Shown in pieces: positions 23,109 to 34,300 of a stretch of 64,000 nucleotides of DNA; the stretch's first letter is position 1; each line of letters begins with the position of its first letter. This DNA is from Tetracentron sinense (Eukaryota; Streptophyta; Magnoliopsida; Trochodendrales; Trochodendraceae): assembly GCA_015143295.1 (NCBI GenBank), contig CM026556.1, positions 16,864,547 to 16,928,546 of the forward strand, given 5' to 3'. Made by a program: the position numbers and the translations under genes. The notes beneath the pieces were generated by a model. The model made no database searches. It was not told the origin of the DNA and worked only from the letters and a program-made list of their open reading frames with translations.

Positions 23109-24734
23109 GAAGTATACTCTTTAAGTATGAATTTCAGAACTCTCGGTACCCAAATAGGGGGAACGACCTAGGATTCCGTTGAAACAAATTCTCAAACTGA
23201 GGTTGGGTCGAAATAGGTGCGTTAGGAAAAACAGTATAAAAATTCAACCCCAGGTTTGCATATGATGCGCATTTGTATGTTTAGGCCGAAGTATACTTTC
23301 CAGGTATGGATTTCGGGCCTGTCGGTGCCCAAATCAGGCAAACGGGCTCTAATTCCATCGAAACGAAATCCCACACTTAGGTTAGGCCGAAATACATGCA
23401 TTTGGAAAAACAGTATGAAAATCCGACCCCATGTTTGGATATGGTGCACGTTTGTATGTTTATGCCGAAGTATACTTTCTAAGTATGGATGTCAACCTCT
23501 CAGTGCCCAAATTGGGGAAATGACTTCAGATTCCATTGAAACGAATTCTAACACTTAGGTTGGGTCAATATACACGCGTTAGAAGAAATGGCAACGAAAT
23601 CCAACCTCCGGTATGGATTTGGTCCGCGTTTGTAGGTTTAGGCCGAAGTATACATTCTAAGTATGGATGTCGGCCTCTTGGTGGGCAAATTAAGGAAATG
23701 ACCTGGGCTTCCATCGAAAAAAATTCTCACACGTAGGTTGGGTTAATATAAAGGCGTTAGAAGAAACAGCATCGAAATCCGACCTCCGGTTTGGATTTGG
23801 TGCGCATTTGTAGGTTTAGGCCGAAGTATACTTTCTAGTTATGGATTTCGTGCCACTTAGTTCCCAAATCGGGCAAACAACCTCGGATTCCATCGAAACG
23901 AATTCTCAGACTTAGGATTAGTCAAAATACAAGCGTTAGAGGAAACAACATCGAAACCTGACTCCTGGTTTAGATTTGGTGCGCGTTTGTAGGTTTAGGC
24001 CACAGTAAATTTTCTAAGTATGGATTTCAGGCCTCTCGGTACGCAAATATGGTAATCAACTTCGGATTCCATCGAAACGAATTCTCACACTTAGGATGGG
24101 TCAAAATACATGCGTTAGAGGAAATAACATCGAAACCCAACCCCTGGTTTGGATTTGGTACACGTTTGTCGGTTTAGGCCAAAGTAAACTTTCTTAGTAT
24201 GAATTTCGAGCAGCTCAGGGCTCAAAACGGGCAAACGACCTTAGATTCCATTGAAACGAATTCTCACACTTAGGATGGGTCGTAATACAAGCGTTAGAGG
24301 AAACAACATTGAAGCCCGACCCCTGGTTTGGATTTGGTGTGCGTTAGTAGATTTAGGCCGAAGTATACTTTTTAAGTTTGGATTTCAAGTTTCTCGGTAC
24401 CCAAATAGGGGAAACGACCTTAGATTCCGATGAAATGAATTCTTACACTGAGTTTGGGTCGAAATACATGCGTTTGGAAAAACAGCATCAAAATCCGACC
24501 TCAGGTTTGGATATGGTGCACGTTTGTATGTTTAGGCCGAAGTACACTTTCTAACTATGAATTTCGGGCCTCTCAGTGCCTAAATTCGTGCAAACGATCT
24601 CGGATTCCATCGAAATGAATTCCTCCACATAGATTGAGTTGAAATACATGTGTTAAAAGAAACAACATCAAAATCCAACCCTAGTTTGGATTTGGTGCGC
24701 GTTTTTAGGTTTGGGCCGAAGTATACTTGCTAAG
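23109..24734. repeat. Satellite block 4, about 9 monomers
   Basis: The first five bases are the right copy of the solo-LTR target duplication. Mostly class A, passing into class B at about 24.54 kb (GTGCCTAAATTCGTGCAAACG). Bases near 23650-23850 nearly repeat 6809-7009. The last bases (24723-24734) are the left target duplication of LINE-B. Confidence 0.95.
24723..24734. repeat. Left target-site duplication of LINE-B
   Basis: ATACTTGCTAAG precedes LINE-B and recurs at 31363-31374 after its poly-A; the first A is shared with the tail, so the duplication is 11-12 bp, typical of L1-type insertion. Confidence 0.88.
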
Positions 24735-25359
24735 GATATACTTTCTATTTGCTTGTAGCTCCCATCACCCCTTCGGAGATGGTGTTCGCTTTCCAGTGGG
24801 GTCCTTCTCCTCCTTTTCTCTGGTGGTGTCTGTTATCTATGGGTTAGTTTCGGTTTCTGTTTCTTCTTCTCCGGCCTTTGGCCAGAGGGATCTTCCTCAC
24901 TGGTCTCTTCCTTTGGGTTTTTCTCCCTGTTCTTGAGTGTCGGTCTTAGGTCTCTCTTGTTTTATGCTCTTTCATTTCAATTGCTTTAGTTGTGTTCTTG
25001 TTTGTCGCCCTGAATTTTTTGCTTCAGTTGTGTTCTGGCCTGTCGTCCGACTTCCTTTTGGTTCTAGTTATCTCCTATCTTAGTTCTCCTTGTTTTCTCT
25101 CATGTATCTTTGCTCAGTTTTCACCTAGGGGTCTTCATCTAATCGGTGTTTGACCTACATCCTTCTATACTATTCCTCGTTTATAAACATGGTCCTAGTT
25201 GAATATAGTAAACTAGTGAGTTTATACTTGGTTGGTGTGGTTCTTCAGGATGTGTTCCCCGGTGTGAAGGCCGTCCTAGTGGTACTTTTTGTGCTTTTCC
25301 TGTCTTCTCGTTGGCTTTTGGGTTTTTTCTCTCCTTCATTCCCAGTTCTTGGTTTTCCG
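24735..25359 (+). promoter_or_regulatory. LINE-B 5' UTR, presumed internal promoter region
   Basis: A 0.6-kb T- and C-rich stretch (many CTT, TCTC and TTGTTTT runs) without a supported coding frame lies between the left target duplication and the first ORF1 ATG. L1-type elements carry an internal promoter in this part; no specific element can be pointed out here. Confidence 0.55.
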
Positions 25360-27199
25360 ATGGCAGGAGGTGGGCGTGGGTTGGATCGTACTTCTCAAGG
25401 TTCTAGGCTGTCTCTTGACCCACCTGGTGGGTGCAGGGGAGTTGGTGGTGCCAGGACATACTTTTTTGTCCTAAATGATGTGGCTAGACGAGAGGTTCAG
25501 CCTACTTCGTTACTTGCTAGCACAGCTGCCACCCAACTTTGTGGTGTGAATTCCAACTTTGGCCCTAGTGACCTGGGCCCTAATTTTGGTTCCTCTCATA
25601 ATACCCTGACATGCATTTAATGAGGGGACAAGTGGATTTTCAAAATGGTGGTCTCTTGGATCTGGAGGAATGCCCGGGTCCTACAAACCATGAGTCCGCT
25701 AAGACTCTTGATGTGCATGGTACTAATTATGATAGCCCCTTGGGCATAGCGCATGAGGTTGGTGGATTTGTAGGAAACCACTTTGGTTCTACCGCTGGTT
25801 TTGCAGGAGAGGTTGATGTGGCTTTCCCACCATTGCAAAATTCCGGGTCACCATCTCCTTCAAGTAGAGCTTGTGTAAATGATTCGCTAAAGGCAAAAGA
25901 GTCCAATTGTGTAGGAAATTCTTGGAAGGGCCTGTTCTGTTCTGTGCAAAACCGTGATTCTACTACAAGCCTTGAGTTTATCCCTCTCACGGTTGTTAAT
26001 GGGTATCTAAAACTAACCAGGTCTCCTGAGGACCTTGAAGCAGACTGTGCGGAGTGGAAATATTCACCTATTGGATTTTTTGTTGGTCCTACACCTACTT
26101 TTATGGTTACCAAGAGATCAGTGGAGAACCTTTGGCATGCTCGTGGCAATCTGGATGTCTTTGCTATGGGTAATGGCTTCTATGTGAAGAGGACCAACGT
26201 CGAATTTTAGAGGGTGGCCCATGGAAAATCAGGTCTTCTACCCTCCTAAAGGCATGGAATCGCTCAGTTCAACTCGACCAGGTGGAATTCTCCACTCTTC
26301 CTCTCTGGATCAAGATATATGGCTTACCTCTGTTTATGTGGAGCTCGCACTATCTAAGTGTTGTTGGGAGTCTGCTCGGCAAGCCCATCTACGTGGACAA
26401 GCAAACTTCTAGTAAAAATAGATTGGGGTATGCTAAACTCTATGTAGAAATGGATGCTTCTCAAGACCTGCCTCTTGAATTAAACCTGGACCTGAATGAT
26501 CATGAAAAATACAAACTTCATCTAGAGTATGATTGGACACCTCCCCGCTGTTCGTCTTGCAATGTCTTTGGGCATGATCTTCTAAGATGCCCATCACACA
26601 ATCCCAACCCCATCATGCCAAAGAGGAGAGGACGACGATGTAGTAGAAGTCGATCGCGTATTTCAATCCCTAAAAAGCACTGGGTTCCTGTTAGCCTTAG
26701 TAACTCCAAGGAGGTAGTTGAGACTACTACCCTAGAGACTAAGGATTCAGGAGAGGATAATATCCCCAACACAGCCCCTGAAGTACAAGAACTGGTGCTA
26801 CAGACAGAGCTATCAGCTTGGACCACTGTTGCTAAATCAAAAAAGTCTCAAGACGTCTCCCGACCAATGGATAGTTCCCTGACCAAGGACAAGCAATGCA
26901 CTAGTCCAAACCGGTTCGCCGTTCTTGATGATGACTGCGATGATCAGGATAAGTTAGCTGCTCAGGCCAGAGGGGCAGATGGTAAACCCATTGAGGATGA
27001 AGCGGTTACTACTGACCATGCCTTAGCATGTGATACCACTGTTGAGAGGAACATAGACCTTGCTGGCTTGAATCCAGCAATAGAAAGTCGGCAGGACCAC
27101 CGGGAAAATTACAGAACATTGATAAAAAATAATCGTACTGAGAAGGGGTCTACCACCCGTGGTAATGGACATGGTCGCTTCAAGCCAAGAAGCCAGTAG
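25360..27199 (+). pseudogene. LINE-B ORF1 (DUF4283-like, CCHC zinc knuckle), two frameshifts
   Basis: ORF1 proteins of plant LINEs bind the element RNA. A likely start is the ATG at 25360 (MAGGGRGLDR). The first frame ends at 25620; the next (from about 25611) runs to 26210 and holds a DUF4283-like region (SPIGFFVGPTPTF ... LWHARG); the third, from about 26207, reads EGGPWKIRSSTLL, then LPLWIKIYGLP and the zinc knuckle CSSCNVFGHDLLRC (26549-26590), followed by a hydrophilic Ser/Arg- and acid-rich tail to the TAG at 27197-27199. The frameshifts lie near 25615 and 26205. ORF2 starts 51 nt downstream. Domain order and size fit the family; the product is lost unless frames are changed. Confidence 0.88.
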
Positions 27200-27250
27200 T
27201 GGGTTCCTTGGCTTTTTGGTTTGTGTTCCTTCCCTTTTTTATTAGTTTTT

Positions 27251-30200
27251 ATGTCTATTGGCCTTTGGAATGTTCGTGGTTTAAACAGTGCGTCGAGACA
27301 ACGAGATGTCCGTGACTTTGTGCGTAATAACAAGCTTTGCTGCCTAGGGTTAGTTGAAACCAAAGTTAGAGGCTTTAAAGCTTATCGAACTTTGAAGCAG
27401 ATCTTGCCCCACTGGAATAGAATTGATTACTCCAATACTCTTCATGGTAGGATTTGGATTTTTTGGGACCCTACGCTCATCAATATTACTCCTATTCATA
27501 CTACTGACCAGGTTACCTATTGGATTATCAACTCTGATGATCTGTGCTGGCCCGTGGCCCTATCTATTGTCTATGGTGCGAATGAGCCCCATGTCCGAGA
27601 TGTTCTTTAGCATGAAATATTATTTCAGTGAGTGTGTTTTTGATGCTGGTCTTACTGATCTTCGATGGAGAGGCCCCCTATTCACCTGGTCTAACAATAT
27701 GGTGGGTACTGGTCGTATTGAGCGCAAGCTCGATCGTTGCTAGGTCAACATGGAATTTGTTCAAGCTTTTCCTACTACCGAAACAATTGTTGGTTCGTCC
27801 TGTACATCTGACCATTGTCAAATTTCAGTCTCTTTTAATCTGGTCTCTCGGGGCAGGCCAAGACATTTTAAAATTTTTAACTATTGGGTCTATTGAGCCT
27901 GACTTCTTACAAGTTGTTCGATCTGCTTGGACTTATAAAACTAAAGGTACTCCCATGTTTCAGCTTATTCAAAAGTTAAAAAACACTAAACAAGCTCTGA
28001 AATCTTGGAGTAGGCACAAGTTCAGAAACATTAATGAGAGTGTGGCTTGTGCTAGAGAGGATCTTAATGCTGCTACTAATGATCTTGATCAATGTCCGAT
28101 GGATATGAATCTGCAAAGAAAGGTGCGCTCAGCCAAAGATCAGCTTGGTAAAATTCTTGCTATTGAAGAAGCTGAGCTTCGATAGAGATTCTGTATACAA
28201 TGGCTTAAACTTGGTGATACGAACAATGCTTTCTTTTATCGGTCTCTGACTGCTCGCCGTCACCGAAACCGGATCCTCTCCCTTAACGATGCGGCTGGAG
28301 TTCAGATTTCAGACCCAAGTGAGTTGTCAAGCTTGGGTCTTCCCTACTTCTCCCAGCTGTTATCTAATGCTCCTACTCCTGACTTGGGCTCTTTCGCTTT
28401 TCCCCCTTCTTCAAGCCTGAATGAGAATGCTATCTCGCTGCTAAATGCAGAATTTCAAGCTATTGATGTTAAGGAGGCTGTTTTCAGCTCTGAGTAACAA
28501 AGCCCCAGGGCCCGATGGGTTTACTGGTCATTTTTTCCAAGTTTGTTTTGACATTATTCATGAGGATTTAACCCGTGCTATCCTTAGCTTCTTTCGGAGC
28601 TCTAATTTGTTGGGCAAGGTAAACGCGACTCTCATCTCTCTTGTTCCCAAATGTGATAGGCCGGATTCCTTTGCCGACTTCAGACCAATTTCAGTTTGTA
28701 GTATGGTCTATCGTTTCATTTCCAAAATGATGGTTACTAGGCTAAAACCTCTAATGGACCAAGTTATCAATGGCAACCAATCTGTGTTTGTAAAAGGCCG
28801 ACGTATCTCTGATAATATCCTCCTTTGTCAAGAATTGGTTCACAACTACCATCTCCAACGGGGAACTCCTCGCGCTGCTATCAAAGTGGACATTCGAAAA
28901 GCTTACGACTCTGTCAATTGGGCTTTCTTGGAAAGAACTTTGCTTGTCTATGGTCTGCCACAACGATTCATAAGATGGATTATGGCCTGTATCTCGGGAG
29001 CTAGATTCTCTATTGTTATAAATGGTGAGCGTGTTGGTTATTTCAAGGAGGTAGAGGACTTCGTCAGGGTGATCCCATCTCGCCATACCTCTTTATGCTG
29101 ATTATGCAGGTCCTCTCTACCATGCTTGACAAGGCTGTTTGTGATGGTTTGCTGACCCCTCGTCCTCTTTGTTCTAATCCCTTGATCACTCATTTGTGCT
29201 TTGCCGATGATTTAGTTATCTTTTCTATAGCTAAGATTAAGTCCATTAGAGCTATTGCATCTATATTGAATTCTTTCTCTATCTCGGCGCTCCAGATTAA
29301 TGGTGATAAATCTCACATATTCTTTGCTAATGTGAGAAGGAGACGGCGCCAGATAATGCAAAACTTATTGGGTGTTTCTCAAGGTTCTCTTCCTATCAAA
29401 TATTTGGGTCTCCCACTCTCGACTACTAGGTTGAGATTCTCTAACTGTCATGCTCTTCTAAGTAGAATTTCCAGGCGGATATCTACTTGGAAAAATATAT
29501 GGTTATCCTATGCTGGGCGTGTGGAGGTGATTAAGGGGATCCTCCAAAGCTTTCATCTCTTTTGGTGTGGTATTTTCTTACTCCCTAAAAGACTCACCCA
29601 ACAAATTGAACTCCTGCTTGCTCGTTTCCTTTGGTCTGGCCCAGACATGCACAGGAAAAATCACAGAGTTGCTTGGGATGAAGTTTGTAGGCCTTATGAA
29701 GAAGGAGGGCTTGGTTTACGAAGGTTCATTGATTCGAACCATAGTGCCCTTCTCCGAGGTGTTTGGGAAATTGCTTCGAAGGAAGCCTCTCTTTGAGTTA
29801 AGTGGTTCAGTGCTAGATACCTTAAGAAAGATTCTATTTGGACCTTAAAAATGCCCAGCTCTCTATCCTGGAGCGTTCGAAGTATTCTGAGGACTCGGTG
29901 CTTGGCTAGTGGTGCTGTTCAACACTTGATTGGAAATGGTCAACACACTCTTTTGTGGCTTGACCATTGGCATCCTAGAGGAGTCTTACTTGAAGATTGC
30001 AGGGGTAGTGCGTCCTTAATTCATGGAGTTGACAGACAAGCCTTAGTAGCTTCCATCCGGCAGGACCATCATTGGAATCTGGTAACTCCCTCTCTACCTG
30101 AGCTACTCGAGGCTTGGGAGGAAATAAAATCCATTGAGACTCTTGGCGATGAGGCGGACCCTATTATCTGGACCCCGGCTGTCAATGGGCTCTTTTCCCT

Positions 30201-31198
30201 CCAATCAGCGTGGAATCATATCCTCTCTCATAGCCCCACAGTGAGCTGGTCGTCTTTACTATGGTATCCATCATCTATTCAAAAGCATGCAATGATTGCT
30301 TGGATGGCTTTTAGACATTCCTTGTCTACTAAAGATAAGCTGGTGCGTTGGGGCATTGGGTCTAATGCCCAATGTATCTTGTGTAGATCTGATATTGAGT
30401 CATGATCACCTTTTAACCAAGTGCCCTTACTCTATGACTATTTGGGAAAATATCTCCTCTACTTTGTCCATCAGTTATCGCTCTTACTCCTCTTGGAATA
30501 GTATGATTGGTAAAATGGTCAGACTTGGTACAGGGAATGGGCTTAAAAGCACAGTCTGCAAAACTATCTGCAGTGCTTACATCTATCATTTATGGCTGGA
30601 AAGGAACCTTAGGTGCTTCCGTAATAAGTTTCTTCCTCCCCAAATAGTGCTGCACAAGATCTTGGATGATACCACTCATCGGCTATCTAGTATCCAGCAG
30701 AAGGTCCTTGATAATGCATCTAATGGTTCGGTAGCTAGCTCCATCGGAGTAAAGATTCATTGGTTCCAGTGCTCTCCCGTATGGGTTTGTTAGATCCCAC
30801 CTAGGCAAGGCCATATCCGGTTAAATACAGATGGGTCGTTTATGCACAATAGACGTGGATATGGTTGTATCCTTCGTGATGAGAATGGCTTGCCTCTTTT
30901 TGCCCTTGTTGGTGGCCACGCCAAAGGGTATGTCATCTTCATGGAGTTGCTTGCCATTAGAAGAGGGCTCGAGATTGCTAAGGACTTGAACACCCGCAAA
31001 ATCCAAGTTTCATCGAACTCTAAATGGGCTGTTGCCTGCATTTTAAAGCAATGCAAATGGCCTTGGGAAGGTTACTTCATCCTCTCTAAAATTGAAGACT
31101 TGTGTACGTGTTTTGATTTTGGTGAGTTTAGCCACTCCACTAGGGAGGGTAATAGTGCAGCTGATTTCGTAGCTAAATTTTTTTATATCTATGGGTGA
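27251..31198 (+). pseudogene. LINE-B ORF2 (endonuclease, RT, RNase H), multiply broken
   Basis: The start is the ATG at 27251, reading MSIGLWNVRGLN, the normal N-terminus of plant LINE ORF2. After SIVYGANEPHVRDVL the sequence jumps to ECVFDAGLTDLRWRG: the segment that should hold GDFN is missing, an internal deletion near 27.61-27.63 kb. Stops lie at 27608 (TAG), 27741 (TAG), 28183 (TAG; Gln in LINE-A), 29794 (TGA; Trp in LINE-A) and 30791 (TAG). Frame changes lie near 27.62, 27.89, 28.49, 29.05 and 30.40 kb. Reverse transcriptase (about 28.49-29.4 kb) keeps GPDGF and FADD (29200-29211); the zinc module follows near 30.25-30.43 kb. RNase H (30.82-31.19 kb) keeps NTDGS and GNSAADF but has SSNSK where SDS is usual. 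The natural stop is TGA at 31196-31198. Confidence 0.92.
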
Positions 31199-31319
31199 GA
31201 TTACATTCGTTCCTTCTGTCTTTCCCTTGGCCTTGTATAAATTAGTAGATAAGGATGCGAAAGGACATCGATACATGCGTATGTAATTTTCATTTTATTT
31301 ATTTTTATTCTATCTGGCC

Positions 31320-31363
31320 GGGGTCCGCCTAACCCCAACTTTCCTTAGCCCAAAAAAAAAAAA
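31320..31363 (+). other. LINE-B 3' stem-loop and poly-A
   Basis: GGGGT (31320-31324) and ACCCC (31332-31336) flank the CCGCCTA loop, identical to LINE-A despite strong divergence of the coding part and of most of the 3' UTR (31199-31310). A 12-A tail ends the element. Confidence 0.8.
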
Positions 31364-34300
31364 TACTTGCTAAGTATGGATTCCAGGCCTCTCGGTGCCT
31401 AAATAGGGCAAATGACCTCGGATTCCATCGAAACTAATTTCCACACTTAGGTTGGATTGGAATACACTCGTAAGAAGAAACGAAATCAAAATCCGACCCT
31501 TGGTTTGGATTTGGTTCGCGTTTCTAGGTTTAGGCCTAAGTATACTTTCTAAGTATGGACTTTGGTCTCTAGGTGCCCAAATCAGGCTAACGACTTCAAA
31601 TTCCATCGAAATGAATTCCTACACTAAGGCTGGGTCGAAATACTCGCGTAAAAACGACATCGAAGTCCTACCCCGGGTTTAGATTTGGTGCACGTTTGTA
31701 GGTTTAGGCCGAATTACACTTTCTATATATAGATTTCGGTCTCTCGGTGCCAAAATCTGCTAACAACCTCGAATACCATAAAAATGAATTCCCACACTTA
31801 TGTTGGGTCGCCATACAAGTGTTAGAAGAAACTATATCGAAATCCGAACCCTGGTTGGGATTTGGTGGACGGTTGTATGTTTAGGACTAAATATATTTGG
31901 TAAGTACGGATTTCGAACTTGTCTGTCCCCAAATCGGGCAAACGACCTCGGATTTCATCAAAACGAATTCTCACACTTAAGTTGGGTTGAAATACATGCG
32001 TTAGTGGAAGCAAAATCAAAATCCGTCCCCGGTTTGGATATGGTGCGCGCTTGTATGTTTAGGCCGAAGTATACTTTCTAAGTACGAATTTCTGGCCTCT
32101 CGGTGCCTAAATCGTGCAAACGACCTCGGATTCCATCAAAATGAATTCCCACACACAGATTGAGTCGAAATACACGTGTTAAAAGAAACAACATCGAAAT
32201 TCGACCCTGGTTTCGATTTAGTGCACGTTTGTAGGTATAAGCCGAAGTATACTTGCCAAGTATGGATTTCGAGTCTCTCGGTGCCCAAATAGGGCAAACG
32301 ACTTTGGATTCCATTGAAACAAATTTCCACACTTAGGTTGGGTCGGAATACGCTCGTAAGAAGAAACGACATCAAAATCCGACCCATGGTTTGGATTTGG
32401 TTCGCGTTTCTAGGTTTAGGCCTAAGTATACTTTCTAAGTACGGACTTTGGTCTCTAGGTGCCCAAATCAGGCTAACGACTTCGGATTCCATCGAAAAAA
32501 ATTTCCACACATAGGTTGGTTCGTGATAAACTCGTTAGAAGAAACGACATCAAAATCCGACCCCTGGTTTGGATTCGGTGTGCGTTTGTAAGTTTAGGCC
32601 TAAGTATACTTTCTAAGTATGGACTTTGGTTTCTAAGCTCCCAAATCTGGCAAACGACTTCGGATTCCATCAAAACGAATTCCCAAACCTAGGCTGGGTC
32701 GACATAAATGCGTTAAATGAAACGACAACGAAATCCTACCCCCGGTTTGGATTTGTTACGCATTTATAGGTTTAGGCGAAGTATATTTTCTAAATATGGA
32801 TTTTGGCCTCTCGGTGCCCAAATCGAGCAAACGACCTCGGATTCAATCAAAACGAATTCTCACACTTAAGTTGTGTCGAAATACACCTGTTAGAGGAAAC
32901 AACATCGAAATCCGACCCCGGTTTGTATTTGGTGTGCGGTTGTATGTTTAGGCAAAGTATACTTTCTAATTACGGATTTCGGGCCTCTCGGTGCCCAAAT
33001 CAGGCAAATGGGCTCGGATTCCATCAACACGAATTCCCACAATTAGGTTGGGTCAAAATACATGTGCTGGAATAAACGGCTTCGAAATCAAATCCCCGGT
33101 TTGGATTTGGTGTGCGTTTGTATGTTTAGGACGAAGTATAGTTTCTAAGTATGGTTTTCGGGCCTCACGGGGCCCAAATTGGGGAAACAACTTCGGATTC
33201 CATCAAAACGAATTCTCACACTTAGGCTGGGTCGAAATACACGCATTAGAAGAAACGGCATCGAAATCCGACCCCCGGTTTAGATTTGGTACGCATTTGT
33301 AGGTTTTGGACAAAGTATAGTTTCTAATTATGGATTATGGGCGACTCAGGGCTCAAATCGGACAAACGAACTCAGATTCCAACGAAACAAATTCTTAAAC
33401 CTAGGCTGTGTGAAAATACATGTGTTAAAAGAAACTACATCGGAATCTGACCCCCGGTTTGGATTTGGTGCCCGTTTGTATGTTTAGGCCGAAGTATACT
33501 TTTTAACTATGGATGTCGGCCTATCGGTGCCCAAATTGGGGAAACGACCTTGGATTCCATAAAAATGAATTTTCACAGTTAGGATGGGTCGAAATACACG
33601 CGTTAGAAGAAACGGCATCGAAACCCGACCCCTGGTATGGATTTGGTATACGTTTGTAGGTTTAGGCCAAAGTATACTTGCTAGCTATGGATGTCGGCCT
33701 CTCGGTGCCCAAATAGGGCAAACAACTTCGGATTCCATTGAAATAAATTTCCACACTTAGGTTGGTTCAGAATACGCTTGTAAGAAGAAACAACATCAAA
33801 ATCCGACCCATGATTTGGATTTGGTTCGCCTTTATTTGTTTAGGCCTAAGTATGCTTTATAAGTATGGACTTTGGTCTCTAGGAGCCCAAATCAAGCAAA
33901 TGACTTCGGATTGCATCGAAACTAATTTCCACACATAGGTTGGGTTGTGATAAACTCGTTCGAAGAAACGACATCAAAATCCAACTCCTAGTTTGGATAT
34001 GGTCCACGTTTGTAGGTTTATGCCGAAGTATACTTGCTAAGTATGGATTTCGGGGCTCTCGGTGCCCAAATAGGGCGAACAACCTTGGATTCCATCGAAA
34101 AAAATTTCCACACTTAGGTTGGGTCGGAATACGCTCGTAAAAAGAAACGACATCAAAATCTAACCCATGGTTTTGAATTGGTTCGCGTTTCTATGTTTAG
34201 GCCTCAGTATACTTTCTAAGTATGGACTTTGGTCTCTAGGTGCCCAAATCAGGCTAACAACTTTGGATTCCACCGAAACAAATTTTCACACATAGGTTGG

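Larger units (their letters stand above)
24735..31363 (+). mobile_element. LINE-B, near full-length L1-type LINE, heavily mutated
   Basis: The element is 6.63 kb with 5' UTR, ORF1, ORF2, 3' UTR, a 12-A tail (31352-31363) and an 11-12-bp target duplication in satellite. Its ORF2 differs strongly from LINE-A, so it is a separate subfamily, yet it ends with the same GGGGT-loop-ACCCC block. An internal deletion removed the middle of the endonuclease. The first few bases (GATATACTTTCTATTT) resemble satellite, so the exact 5' edge is uncertain by about 15 bp. Confidence 0.93.
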
